A DNA stretch of 64,000 bases from contig CAYYJS010000013.1 of the NCBI GenBank assembly GCA_964472315.1, positions 1 through 64,000 of the forward strand, written 5' to 3'. The notes below the pieces were generated by a model. It was not told the origin of the DNA. It saw nothing but the letters and a program-made list of their open reading frames with translations, and did not search any database. The position numbers were made by a program, and so were the translations under genes. Below, one piece after another: positions 24,329 through 33,075 of this stretch. This stretch comes from CAYYJS01 sp964472315 (GTDB lineage: Bacteria > Verrucomicrobiota > Kiritimatiellia > UBA8416). Within the stretch, counting starts at the first letter, position 1. The number at the start of each line of letters is the position of its first letter.

Positions 24329-24805
24329 ATGACGATGTCCGAATTCACGCAAACCCCTGTGTCGGCGGTGGTGTGGCCGTGGCCGCTGGCCGCCGGCACG
24401 CCGTCGGCGGTCCATGTCGCAAACGCCGCCCTGCGCCGTCAGGCCGCGGTGCGCGGCGCGGTGGCCGTGACGATCGGCTGCATCCTGTCGGTCTTCGCCG
24501 CGACCCGCCACCTGGGCGTTGTAATCGCCGGCGTGGGCGGCGCGGTCGGGTTACTCGGGGTCGCCCTGCCGCCGGCATTCGCCCGGTTGGACGCCGGCCT
24601 GCACGTATTCGGCCGATGGGTGGGTGTCGCCTTGAGCTGGGTGCTGCTGGTGCCGTTCTTCATCCTCGTCATGTGCTTCGGACGCCTCGTCTTGACGCTG
24701 CGCGCGCGGGATCCCCTGCGCCGCGGCCGCGAACCCGACCGGGCGTCCTATTGGGATGACGCGCCCGCCCCCGTCGGCGCCGTCCGCTACCGGAATCAAT
24801 ACTAA
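24329..24805 (+). CDS. SxtJ-like inner-membrane protein
   Basis: 158 residues from ATG 24329 (ATG 24305 and 24335 are possible). Two to three hydrophobic segments (AVTIGCILSVFAATRHLG, VVIAGVGGAVGLLGVALP, LSWVLLVPFFILVMCFGR), then RLVLTLRARDPLRR, the pattern of SxtJ family proteins that accompany carbamoyltransferases (LxRLxGKDPL). Three bases separate it from the carbamoyltransferase. Its function is unknown; the fixed pairing suggests a membrane partner for carbamoylation of a surface glycan or lipid. Confidence 0.7.
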   Translation: MTMSEFTQTPVSAVVWPWPLAAGTPSAVHVANAALRRQAAVRGAVAVTIGCILSVFAATRHLGVVIAGVGGAVGLLGVALPPAFARLDAGLHVFGRWVGVALSWVLLVPFFILVMCFGRLVLTLRARDPLRRGREPDRASYWDDAPAPVGAVRYRNQY

Positions 24806-24808
24806 CCC

Positions 24809-26635
24809 ATGAACATCCTCGGCATCAGCGCCTTCTACCATGACTCGGCGGCCGCGCTCGTGCAGGACGGCAGGATTGTCGCCGCGGCCCAGGAGGAGCG
24901 CTTCACGCGCAAGAAACACGATTTCGGGTTCCCGATTCACGCCATCCGCTACTGTCTGGCCGAGGGCGGGGTGACCAAGGGTGGCGTCGACACGGTCGTC
25001 TTCTACGACAAGCCGATCACCAAGTTCGAGCGCATCCTGAAGACGTACTTCTCCGTGGCGCCGAAAGGACTGCGGTCCTACATGATGGCGATGCCGCTCT
25101 GGCTGCGGGAGAAGCTCTGGATTCCGTACGAGATCGAGTCCGCGCTCGACCGCGCGGGGCTGGGCGAACCGGGCGAGATCCTGTTCGCGCAGCACCATGA
25201 ATCGCACGCGGCCAGCGCCTTCTACCCGTCGCCGTTCGAGTCCGCGGCCATTCTGACGGTTGACGGCGTCGGCGAATGGGCGACCAGCACCATCGGCCAC
25301 GGACGGGCGAACTCGCTTCAACTTCTCAAGGAACTCCGTTTCCCGCATTCGCTGGGGTTGCTGTACTCGGCCTTTACCTACTTCACCGGTTTCCGGGTCA
25401 ACTCGGGCGAGTACAAGCTGATGGGTCTGGCGCCCTACGGCGAGCCAAAGTACGTCGGCGCGATCAAGGACAACCTCGTCGACCTGCGTGACGATGGCTC
25501 GTTCCGGCTGAACCTGGACTACTTCGGGTATCTCGACGGGCTGACGATGACCAACCAGCGGTTCGCGGCGTTGTTCGACGGCCCCGCCCGCTCGCCGGAG
25601 TCGGCCATCACCCGGCGCGAAATGGATCTGGCGCGTTCGATTCAGGTGGTGACCGAGGAGATCGTCGCGGCTATGGCACGCACGGCCAAGGCGCTGACCG
25701 GCGAGCGGAACCTGTGCATGGCCGGCGGCGTCGCGCTCAACTGCGTGGCGAACGGGAAACTGCTGGCGGCCGGGGTGTTCGACGATATCTGGATCCAGCC
25801 GGCGGCCGGCGACGCCGGCGGCGCGCTCGGCGCGGCGCTGCACGTCTGGCATGCGGTTCAGGGCAACGCTCGCACCGTCGACGGCAAGGATCGGATGCGC
25901 GGCGCCTACCTCGGTCCGGCCTTCGAGGACGACGAGATCGGCGCCTACCTCCAGGCCAACGGGTATCCCGCGGAGTTCCTCGATGCCGCGGCCTGGCCGA
26001 CACGCGTGGCCGGGATCGTCGCCGAGCAGAACGTCGTCGGGCTGTTTCACGGCCGCATGGAGTTCGGACCGCGCGCGCTGGGCAACCGCTCGATCATCGG
26101 CGATGCGCGCTCGACCGAGATGCAGTCGGTGATGAACCTCAAGATCAAGTACCGCGAGTCCTTCCGTCCGTTCGCGCCATCGTGCCTCGAAGAGCGCGTC
26201 GGCGACTTCTTCGAACTGGACCGGCCGTCGCCCTATATGCTGCTCGTCGCCCCCGTACGCGCGTCGCGCCTGCTCCGGAACGATGCCGGGCGCGACTTGC
26301 CCCTGCGGGAATGGGTGAACGTGCCGCGCTCGGATGTGCCGGCCATCACCCATGTCGACTATTCGGCGCGCGTGCAGACAGTCAACCGCGACACCAACCC
26401 GCGCTACTACGATCTGATCAAAGCTTTCGAGGCGCGGACCGGCTGCGGCATCGTCATCAACACGTCGTTCAACGTTCGCGGCGAACCGATCGTCTGCACG
26501 CCGGCGGATGCCTACCGCTGTTTCATGCGGACTGAGATGGACTACCTCGTGCTGGGCTCCTACCTGCTGGACAAACGCCGGCAGCCCGCGTGGAAGGAAA
26601 GCAAGGATTGGCGCAACGAGTATGCCCTCGACTGA
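24809..26635 (+). CDS. Carbamoyltransferase (TobZ/NovN/SxtI family)
   Basis: 608 residues, normal for the family, which transfers a carbamoyl group from carbamoyl phosphate, through an adenylated intermediate, to a hydroxyl group. N-terminal ISAFYHDSAAALVQDG and AAAQEERFTRKKHD, then QHHESHAASAFYPSP with the metal-binding histidines, AGGVALNCVANGKLL, and the C-terminal FGPRALGNRSIIGDAR and VINTSFNVRGEPIVCTP. In a cluster with SxtJ, DUF5989, glycosyltransferase and epimerases, the acceptor is probably a sugar of a surface polysaccharide. Confidence 0.93.
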   Translation: MNILGISAFYHDSAAALVQDGRIVAAAQEERFTRKKHDFGFPIHAIRYCLAEGGVTKGGVDTVVFYDKPITKFERILKTYFSVAPKGLRSYMMAMPLWLREKLWIPYEIESALDRAGLGEPGEILFAQHHESHAASAFYPSPFESAAILTVDGVGEWATSTIGHGRANSLQLLKELRFPHSLGLLYSAFTYFTGFRVNSGEYKLMGLAPYGEPKYVGAIKDNLVDLRDDGSFRLNLDYFGYLDGLTMTNQRFAALFDGPARSPESAITRREMDLARSIQVVTEEIVAAMARTAKALTGERNLCMAGGVALNCVANGKLLAAGVFDDIWIQPAAGDAGGALGAALHVWHAVQGNARTVDGKDRMRGAYLGPAFEDDEIGAYLQANGYPAEFLDAAAWPTRVAGIVAEQNVVGLFHGRMEFGPRALGNRSIIGDARSTEMQSVMNLKIKYRESFRPFAPSCLEERVGDFFELDRPSPYMLLVAPVRASRLLRNDAGRDLPLREWVNVPRSDVPAITHVDYSARVQTVNRDTNPRYYDLIKAFEARTGCGIVINTSFNVRGEPIVCTPADAYRCFMRTEMDYLVLGSYLLDKRRQPAWKESKDWRNEYALD

Positions 26636-26662
26636 AGGGCGCACGGACAAGAAGGGGATGCG

Positions 26663-26827
26663 ATGAGATTCCTGAAACATGTCGGCCGGCTGCTGGGAGA
26701 ATTCGCCGGATTTGCCTGGCACAACAAGGCCTGGTGGATCATCCCGGTGGTATTGGTGCTGCTGCTGCTGGCCCTGCTGATCGCGAGCGGACAGGGCGCC
26801 GCGCCCTTCATCTACACGTTGTTCTGA
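26663..26827 (+). CDS. DUF5989 family single-span membrane peptide
   Basis: 54 residues: LGEFAGFAWHNKAWWIIPVV followed by LVLLLLALLIASGQGAAPFI and YTLF. This is the DUF5989 protein that regularly follows SxtJ/carbamoyltransferase genes. One membrane span is obvious. AAGGGGATGCG just ahead of the ATG is the ribosome binding site. Confidence 0.85.
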   Translation: MRFLKHVGRLLGEFAGFAWHNKAWWIIPVVLVLLLLALLIASGQGAAPFIYTLF

Positions 26828-26865
26828 ACCGGCGGGGACGCCGGAGAGCGGACGGGTCAAGACAC

Positions 26866-27345
26866 ATGCCATCGACGGAACGCGCCCCGACAAGAATCGT
26901 CACCGTGGCCGGCAAGGACCGCGGCGCCGATCTGGGCCGCGACATCGCGGCGGCGGCCGAAGCCTTGCACGACGCCGGTCTGGCCGGTCTGCTGGAAGGC
27001 GAATCCGAGATCCTCAGACTCGGCGCCGCCGCCAACGAGGCCGAGTTTCTCGACCGTCAGATCGCCGTGTTGACCCGTCGGACCCAGGTGGATATGGACG
27101 GTTGCGAGACGCCGCCGGCGGCGGGCCCGGCGAGCCGCGTCATGCGCGTACTCCGGCGGATTCTCTGGCGGCTGATGCGCTACCCGAGCGACTTCATCGC
27201 CTTCAATCAGAACGCCATCAACTGTCAGTTTGTGCATGCCCTCGAACTGGAGGCGCGGCTGCGCCGACGCGAAACCGAAGCGCTGCGCCGGCGTCTGGCG
27301 GCGATTGAGGCGGATCGTCGGGGCGGGGAGCCGCCCCGGCCATGA
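26866..27345 (+). CDS. Unknown helical protein of the glycan cluster
   Basis: 159 residues from ATG 26866. The N-terminal half is acidic and helical (AAAAEALHDAGLAGLLEG, EAEFLDRQIAVLTRR). The C-terminal half has RYPSDFIAFNQNAINCQF followed by a long coiled coil ELEARLRRRETEALRRRL. The central FNQNAI...F pattern is found in helical linker segments before glycosyl- or methyltransferase domains in polysaccharide clusters. It overlaps the GT4 gene by four bases. Function unknown. Confidence 0.65.
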   Translation: MPSTERAPTRIVTVAGKDRGADLGRDIAAAAEALHDAGLAGLLEGESEILRLGAAANEAEFLDRQIAVLTRRTQVDMDGCETPPAAGPASRVMRVLRRILWRLMRYPSDFIAFNQNAINCQFVHALELEARLRRRETEALRRRLAAIEADRRGGEPPRP

Positions 27346-28403
27346 CGCGCCGCATCGACCAGTTGGTGGCCGGCTACGCGCGGGGCGACGCCATCTCGCA
27401 GGAAGTCCGCATGTTGCGGGACGTCCTGCGCGAGCTCGGCTATGCGTCGGATACCTTCGTTCCGGAAGGCCATATCGCCCCGGATGCGGTCGGGGACTGT
27501 CGGCCGCTACGCGAGTACGACCCGGCCGCCGGCGAAGGCGCCATCCTCCACTATTCCACCGGTTCGCCGGTGAACACGGCGTTCGCGGCCGTGCGCGGGC
27601 GGCGTATTGTGAAGTATCACAACATCACGCCGGCCGAATTCTTCGACGGGTACGACGACAATGTGGCGGCCGAACTGCGACAGGCGCGCGCGGGGCTCGC
27701 GGACATGGCCGCGGTCGCCGACGAGTTCTGGTCGGATTCGGCCTACAACGCCGGCGAACTGACGCCCTTCGGCGTGCGCGCTTCCAAGGTGCTTCATCTC
27801 GTGTTCCGCGCCGACGAATTCGAGACCGGCGAAGACCCCCTGATCCGGCGGCAATTCGGCGACGACCTGACCAACTGGTTGTTTGTCGGCCGCCTCGCGC
27901 CGAACAAATGCATCGAGGAACTGATCCTGGCTTACGCCTGGTACTACCACCGCATCAACCGCCGGAGCCGGTTGATCGTGGTCGGTTCGGAACAGAGCTG
28001 TCCCCGCTATTACGCCATGCTCCGCCTGCTGTCCCAGCGATTGCGATTGCCGAACGTCTGCTTTACCGGATACATCTACACGGGGCGGGCGACCCTCTAC
28101 GACTGCGCGGATGTCTTCGTGATGGCGAGCCGTCACGAAGGGTACTGCCTGCCGCTCGTCGAGGCCATGGCGCGCGACATCCCCGTCGTGGCGCGCCGCG
28201 CGGGCGGCATGCCGGAGGCCATGGGCGACGCCGGCGTGATGTTCGACAACCTCAAACCGGCGGAGCTGGCGGTGCTGCTGCACCGGGTGTGCGGCGACGG
28301 CGCGCTGCGGGCGGAAGTGATGGCGTCCCAGCGACGGCGGCTGGCGGACGTGCGGGCGCGCGACGTGAAGCGCGAGGTGGCGGAAGCGCTGGGGCCGATG
28401 TGA
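27342..28403 (+). CDS. Family 4-type glycosyltransferase
   Basis: 353 residues, two-domain GT-B fold. The C-terminal half has NWLFVGRLAPNKCIEELILA, then LIVVGSEQSCPRYYAML, VCFTGYIYTGRATLYDCADVF and the EGYCLPLVEAMA motif with the nucleotide-sugar-binding glutamates; VVARRAGGMPEAMGDAG follows. The N-terminal half has KYHNITPAEFF. These are GT4 retaining glycosyltransferase features. The protein should add a sugar to a cell-surface glycan at the cytoplasmic membrane. Donor and acceptor cannot be told. It overlaps the gene before it (ATGA). Confidence 0.88.
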   Translation: MTRRIDQLVAGYARGDAISQEVRMLRDVLRELGYASDTFVPEGHIAPDAVGDCRPLREYDPAAGEGAILHYSTGSPVNTAFAAVRGRRIVKYHNITPAEFFDGYDDNVAAELRQARAGLADMAAVADEFWSDSAYNAGELTPFGVRASKVLHLVFRADEFETGEDPLIRRQFGDDLTNWLFVGRLAPNKCIEELILAYAWYYHRINRRSRLIVVGSEQSCPRYYAMLRLLSQRLRLPNVCFTGYIYTGRATLYDCADVFVMASRHEGYCLPLVEAMARDIPVVARRAGGMPEAMGDAGVMFDNLKPAELAVLLHRVCGDGALRAEVMASQRRRLADVRARDVKREVAEALGPM

Positions 28404-28425
28404 TCGTACGGGAGAGGAGCGCAAC

Positions 28426-29472
28426 GTGGCGGAAATAGTCATCACCGGCGGCGCCGGATTCATCGGTTGCGCCGTGGCCAACCACCATCTGGCCGCGGGC
28501 GATCGGGTAACGGTGTTCGACAATCTGTCGCGCGCCGGGACGGATCATAACCTGGCATGGTTGCGGCGGCAGCCGGGCGGTGACCGGTTGACGTTCGTCC
28601 GCGGCGACGTCCGCGACGCCGAGGCCGTCGTCCGCGCGGTGTCGGCCGACGCCGGGCGCGTCTATCACCTGGCCGGACAGGTCGCGGTGACCACGTCCGT
28701 CGTCGCGCCCCGCGAGGATTTCGAGATCAACGCGCTGGGCACGCTGAATGTGCTCGAAGCCGTGCGCCGGCAGGCGCCCGCGGCCGTGATGCTCTACGCC
28801 TCGACCAACAAGGTCTACGGCGGCCTTGAGGACCGGCCCGTGGAGGAGACCGAAGCGCGGTACGCGCTGACCGACCGCCCCGACGGCATCGACGAGCGCG
28901 AACCGCTGGACTTCCACAGTCCGTATGGCTGCTCGAAAGGGTGCGGAGACCAGTACGTCCGCGACTACGCGCGCATCTACGGTCTGCGGACCGTGGTCTT
29001 CCGTCAGTCCTGCATCTACGGCACGCGGCAATTCGGCGTCGAGGACCAGGGCTGGGTCGCCCATTTCTGCCTGGCCACGCGGTTCGACCGCCCGCTGACG
29101 ATCTACGGCAACGGGAAGCAGGTGCGCGACGTCCTGTTCATCGACGACCTCGTGGCGGCCTACGAGAGCGCCGCCACGCAGATCGCCACGACCGCCGGAC
29201 AGGTCTACAACATCGGCGGCGGGCCGGCCTTCACGCTGTCGATCTGGCGCGAGTTCGGTCCCATTTTGGCGCGGCTCAACGGCGGAGAACCGGTGGTGCG
29301 CTGGGGCGAATGGCGTCCCGGCGACCAGCCGATCTACATCAGCGATATCCGGAAGGCGCGACGCGACTTCGGTTGGGCGCCGCGCGTGTCGCCGCAAGAG
29401 GGTCTCGACAAGCTGTGGCGCTGGATCGGCGAGAACGAACCGCTGCTGCGGGCGACCTTCGGCGCGCGGTGA
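28426..29472 (+). CDS. NAD-dependent sugar epimerase, CDP-paratose 2-epimerase-like
   Basis: 348 residues, GTG start at 28426 after a GAGAGGAG site. Extended SDR fold: ITGGAGFIGCAVANHHLAAG binds NAD, FDNLSRAGTDHNLAWL follows, and the catalytic YGCSK lies in DFHSPYGCSKGCGDQYVRDY. FRQSCIYGTRQFGVEDQGWV is particularly like CDP-paratose 2-epimerase (RfbE). It probably makes or inverts a nucleotide sugar for the glycosyltransferases in this cluster. The exact sugar is uncertain. Confidence 0.85.
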   Translation: MAEIVITGGAGFIGCAVANHHLAAGDRVTVFDNLSRAGTDHNLAWLRRQPGGDRLTFVRGDVRDAEAVVRAVSADAGRVYHLAGQVAVTTSVVAPREDFEINALGTLNVLEAVRRQAPAAVMLYASTNKVYGGLEDRPVEETEARYALTDRPDGIDEREPLDFHSPYGCSKGCGDQYVRDYARIYGLRTVVFRQSCIYGTRQFGVEDQGWVAHFCLATRFDRPLTIYGNGKQVRDVLFIDDLVAAYESAATQIATTAGQVYNIGGGPAFTLSIWREFGPILARLNGGEPVVRWGEWRPGDQPIYISDIRKARRDFGWAPRVSPQEGLDKLWRWIGENEPLLRATFGAR

Positions 29473-29506
29473 CGCGCCGCGGCGCGCCCGCCGCACCCGC
29501 ACCCCC

Positions 29507-30058
29507 TCAACACGACGACGGGGTGTCGGCGGCCCGACGCTTCGTGCGCAGGTACAGATGCACGAGGACGAGGATCGGCGCGAGGATCAGCAACTCGTTC
29601 AGCGCGGAGACCAGGTGCCACCAACTGAAGAGGCCCAGCCCCCATTGCAGGCCGATGAAGATGTCGAACGGCGCATGGAATCGCCGTTCCGTCCAGGGCC
29701 AGAACAGCATGAGGCCGCGTCCGCACGTGAAGAAGTCCATCGCCGCATGCAGGCTCAGGGCCACCGCCGCCAGGCCGACGTAATGTCGCGCCCGACGGAC
29801 CTGGAACACGCCGCAGGCCAGCGCCGTCGCCGCCGTTACGCCGGCGACGAACAGCAGGCTGTGCGTGAACTGGTTGTGATAGGCGCCCATGTCGCGCAGA
29901 ACCACCCCGGCCACGGCGTCGAGGTCCTGCGCGAACGAGAAACCCAGCGCGACCCCCGCGTGCATCCAGCGCTCCCAGGCGCCGACCGGTTCGACCTTGC
30001 GGAGCGCCAGGCGATGGACCACGTAGGCGGCGCCGAGATGTGCGAGCGGTGAAGGCAT
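29507..30058 (-). CDS. YdjM/DUF457-type membrane-bound metal-dependent hydrolase family protein
   Basis: 183 residues. MPSPLAHLGAAYVVHR supplies the N-terminal histidine, SFAQDLDAVAG the acidic group, and HNQFTHSLLFVAGVTAA and SLHAAMDFFTCGRGLMLFWP the further histidines of this family (PF04307). Four or five membrane helices. The family is annotated as LexA-binding, membrane-associated hydrolases, but no reaction is established. It runs convergently with the cluster on its left and is the last gene of the leftward unit ending here. Confidence 0.8.
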   Translation of the reverse strand: MPSPLAHLGAAYVVHRLALRKVEPVGAWERWMHAGVALGFSFAQDLDAVAGVVLRDMGAYHNQFTHSLLFVAGVTAATALACGVFQVRRARHYVGLAAVALSLHAAMDFFTCGRGLMLFWPWTERRFHAPFDIFIGLQWGLGLFSWWHLVSALNELLILAPILVLVHLYLRTKRRAADTPSSC

Positions 30059-30070
30059 GGCGGGGGTCCG

Positions 30071-31090
30071 TCAGCGCCGGCGCGCGTCCGCGGAACCGGT
30101 GCGAGCCGGCAGGTAGCCTTCCGCGATGTACCACGCGGCCGTCCGCTGCAACCCCTCGTCAAGACCCACGCGCGGCTGGTAGCCGAGATCGCGGCGGGCC
30201 TTGTCGATCTTGAACGCGCGGTTCTGGCGATACCAGTCGACCCGGCGCGGGAAGATGGGCGGCGTCACGTGGAACGGTTTGCAGAGCGTCTCGCAGACGT
30301 GTCCGGCGATGACCAGCGGCAGCACCGGGAAATGCGGAATCTTCACGTCGACGCCCAGGGCTTTGCCGACCCGGCGCACGAGGTCCTCGATGCCGACGTA
30401 TTCCTCGTCGGCGATGAGATAGGCCTGCCCGTCGCCCCGACCCGGCTGCATGGCCAGCACCAAGGCATCGACCAGGTTGTCGATGTAGAGCGGATGGTAC
30501 AGCGTCCGGCCGTTGCCGAACATGGGGAAGCGCCCGGAGGCGACGCGTTTGAAGATCATGAAGAAGCGCTCCGGGTCCCCCGGTCCGTAGATCGCGGCGG
30601 GACGCAGGATCACGCAGGCCATGCGCGGACCGTTGTACTCGAGCACGATCGGTTCCGCCAGGTACTTCGTGTGCTGATAATAGTCGGCCGGCTGGATCGG
30701 CGCATCCTCGCCGCCCGGCGGGTTGTCCACATTCCCGTGCACGCCGCAGGTGCTGGTGTAGATGAAGCGCTTCACGCCGGCCTGCTTCGCCGCTTCGAGC
30801 ACGATGCGGGTGCCGCCGACGTTGACATCGTCATAATGCGATTCGGGGACATCGAGCTCGCGGAAGGCGGCCGCCATGTGCTGCACCACGTCCACGCCGC
30901 GCATGGCGGACTCGACCACCGGCTTGTCCGTGACCGAACCGATCACGACGGTCGCGCCCCAGTCGCGCAGTTCCTGGGTCTTCAGGCCTTCCTTGTAATC
31001 GAGCGCGGTGACGGCGTGTCCCGCATCGAGCAGCCGTCGGACAAGCGCCTTGCCTGTGAACCCCGTGCCTCCGGTAACCAATACTCTCAT
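30071..31090 (-). CDS. NAD(P)-dependent epimerase/dehydratase (3-beta-HSD-like)
   Basis: 339 residues, extended SDR. VLVTGGTGFTGKALVRRLLD is the nucleotide-binding loop; QHMAAAF and NVGGTRIVLEAAKQAGVKRF follow; the active site is YYQHTKYLAE with STCGVHG before it. LRPAAIYGPGDPERFF and HPLYIDNLVDA are typical of 3-beta-HSD/dihydroflavonol-reductase-like members. It probably modifies a nucleotide sugar or related molecule of the surface glycan. Twelve bases separate it from the next gene, and it is 31 bp after AsnB on the same strand. Confidence 0.85.
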   Translation of the reverse strand: MRVLVTGGTGFTGKALVRRLLDAGHAVTALDYKEGLKTQELRDWGATVVIGSVTDKPVVESAMRGVDVVQHMAAAFRELDVPESHYDDVNVGGTRIVLEAAKQAGVKRFIYTSTCGVHGNVDNPPGGEDAPIQPADYYQHTKYLAEPIVLEYNGPRMACVILRPAAIYGPGDPERFFMIFKRVASGRFPMFGNGRTLYHPLYIDNLVDALVLAMQPGRGDGQAYLIADEEYVGIEDLVRRVGKALGVDVKIPHFPVLPLVIAGHVCETLCKPFHVTPPIFPRRVDWYRQNRAFKIDKARRDLGYQPRVGLDEGLQRTAAWYIAEGYLPARTGSADARRR

Positions 31091-31121
31091 CGGATCGATC
31101 CTCCTTGTCCGTCGCCGTCCG

Positions 31122-32996
31122 TCAGCAATTGACGTTGAACTTGCGCTGCCAGATGGCCGTGTTCAGCAGGGCCCACAGCACATGGTTGTGATTGTGTTTC
31201 ATGGCGAGATGCTCATCGACCAGGCGTTTGAGCGTCTTCACATCGAGGTTGCGCTGGATGATCGGCGACTGATCGAAGAGGTCGATCATGTAATCCTTGA
31301 GCCGGCCGCGCAGCAACTGTTTGACGGGCAGGCTGTAGCCCTGCTTGCCGCGGTTGACGATGTTGTCCGGCAGGATGCCTTCCAGGGCCGAGCGGAAGAC
31401 GTGCTTCGTCCGGAACCCCTTCAGCTTCCAGTCGCCGGGCAGCGAGGCGATGAACTCCACGAGGACGTGGTCGAGCAGCGGCACGCGCACCTCGAGCGAG
31501 CTGGCCATGCTCATCTTGTCGACCTTCATCAGGACGCTGTCCGCCATCATGAACCGCATATCCAGGTAGATCTCGCGGTTGACGATGTCGGTGGCGTCGC
31601 ATCGGTCCAGATAGGGGCGGATGAGGCGAAAGGCGTCGAACACCGCCTTGCCCTTGAAGTCGTCGTTGAACAGCGCGGCATCCTGCCGCGCGTTGCCGAA
31701 GTACTGCCAGCGCAGATGATGCCCCTCGGGCGGGAGGTTCGAACCTTCGATGAAGCGCTTGAACATGTTGATGGCGCCCTTCTTCTGGGGCCGATCGGGC
31801 AGGCAGGCGGCCAGACGCGCGATGACGTGCCTGCGCAGCGGGCCGGGAATGACGCTGAACCAGCGGTTGAGCCGACTGGCCTTGAAGCGGTCGTAGCCGG
31901 CGTAGCTCTCGTCGCCGCCTTCGCCGCTGAGGCAGACCGTGACGTGCTTCCGGGCCTGCTCGCAGACCAGGAACAGCGGCACCGACGACAGGTCCGTCAT
32001 CGGCTCGTCGAGATGCCAGAGAGCGCGCTCGACGTAGTCCGGCTTGAGGTTGCTGTCGATCATCAGCACCTGGTGGTCGGTTTGGAACACGTCGGCCACC
32101 TGCTGGGCATAGTCCAGTTCGCTGAATGTCTTGTCCGCGTAGCCGATGGTGAACGTGCGGAGGCGGCCCGGAATGTGGCGGCGCATCATGGCCACCAGCG
32201 CGCTGGAGTCGAGCCCGCCCGAGAGGAAGACGCCGAGGGGCACGTCGCTCATGAGGTGACTCTTGACGGCGTGGTCCAGCAGTTCGCGCTGCCGCTCGAC
32301 CGCCTCGCCGTAATGGAGATGCTCGGCGTTCGGCTTGAGGCTCAAATCCCAGTAGCGTGTGACGCGGGTATCGCCGCGTCGATGGATCAGGTGATGTCCG
32401 GCCGGGAGTTTCAGGATGCCGCGGAACATGGTCTCCGGCGCGGGCACGAACTCGAAGCCGAGGTAGTCGTACAGCGCCTGATGGTTCAACTCGCGCGGGA
32501 CATCGGGATTTTCGAGGATGGCCTTGATCTCGGAGGCGAAGATGAGGCGGCCGCCGTGGAGACTGTAGTAGAGCGGCTTGATACCGATGCGGTCGCGCGC
32601 GATGAAGAGCTGTTGCCGGCCGGCGTCCCAGATGGCGAAGGCGAACATGCCGCGCAGCTTGTCGACGCAGTCGACCCCGTACTCCTCGTAGGCGTGGACG
32701 ATGACCTCGCTGTCCGTATGGCTGGCGAACCGGTGCCCCCGCCGTTCGAGCTCGGGCTTCAGATCCTGGTAATTGTAGATCTCGCCGTTAAAGACCAGCC
32801 GCACGGCGCCGTCCTCGTTCGTCATCGGCTGGCGACCGTGATCGCTGAGGTCGATGATACTGAGGCGGCGATGCCCGAGCGAGATGCCCTCCGCCGCATA
32901 TGTGCCGTCCTGATCCGGACCGCGATGGGCCATGACGCCGTTCATCTTCGCAACGAGCGCTTCGTCGCGCCATGTGAATCCGCAAATGCCGCACAT
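31122..32996 (-). CDS. asnB: Asparagine synthase (glutamine-hydrolysing)
   Basis: 624 residues, normal length. MCGICGF leaves the catalytic cysteine at the mature N-terminus of the glutaminase domain; HRGPDQDG and FNGEIYNYQDL follow. The synthetase domain has LSGGLDSSALVAMMRR, the PP-loop that binds ATP, and SGEGGDESYAGYDRF. Such proteins make asparagine or amidate carboxyl groups of glycans; in polysaccharide clusters the second role is common. With the carbamoyltransferase and epimerases next to it, modification of a sugar acid is plausible here. Confidence 0.92.
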   Translation of the reverse strand: MCGICGFTWRDEALVAKMNGVMAHRGPDQDGTYAAEGISLGHRRLSIIDLSDHGRQPMTNEDGAVRLVFNGEIYNYQDLKPELERRGHRFASHTDSEVIVHAYEEYGVDCVDKLRGMFAFAIWDAGRQQLFIARDRIGIKPLYYSLHGGRLIFASEIKAILENPDVPRELNHQALYDYLGFEFVPAPETMFRGILKLPAGHHLIHRRGDTRVTRYWDLSLKPNAEHLHYGEAVERQRELLDHAVKSHLMSDVPLGVFLSGGLDSSALVAMMRRHIPGRLRTFTIGYADKTFSELDYAQQVADVFQTDHQVLMIDSNLKPDYVERALWHLDEPMTDLSSVPLFLVCEQARKHVTVCLSGEGGDESYAGYDRFKASRLNRWFSVIPGPLRRHVIARLAACLPDRPQKKGAINMFKRFIEGSNLPPEGHHLRWQYFGNARQDAALFNDDFKGKAVFDAFRLIRPYLDRCDATDIVNREIYLDMRFMMADSVLMKVDKMSMASSLEVRVPLLDHVLVEFIASLPGDWKLKGFRTKHVFRSALEGILPDNIVNRGKQGYSLPVKQLLRGRLKDYMIDLFDQSPIIQRNLDVKTLKRLVDEHLAMKHNHNHVLWALLNTAIWQRKFNVNC

Positions 32997-33075
32997 GCAA
33001 TCGGTTCCCGAGGTTTCGTGTCTGCCCGAAAGGCGAGGTCAAACCGTATGCCTTTTCGGCGCGGGATGCAATCCC

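Noticed and set aside
24551..26893. 780-residue open frame on the minus strand
   Set aside because: Antisense shadow of the carbamoyltransferase, which has all family motifs.
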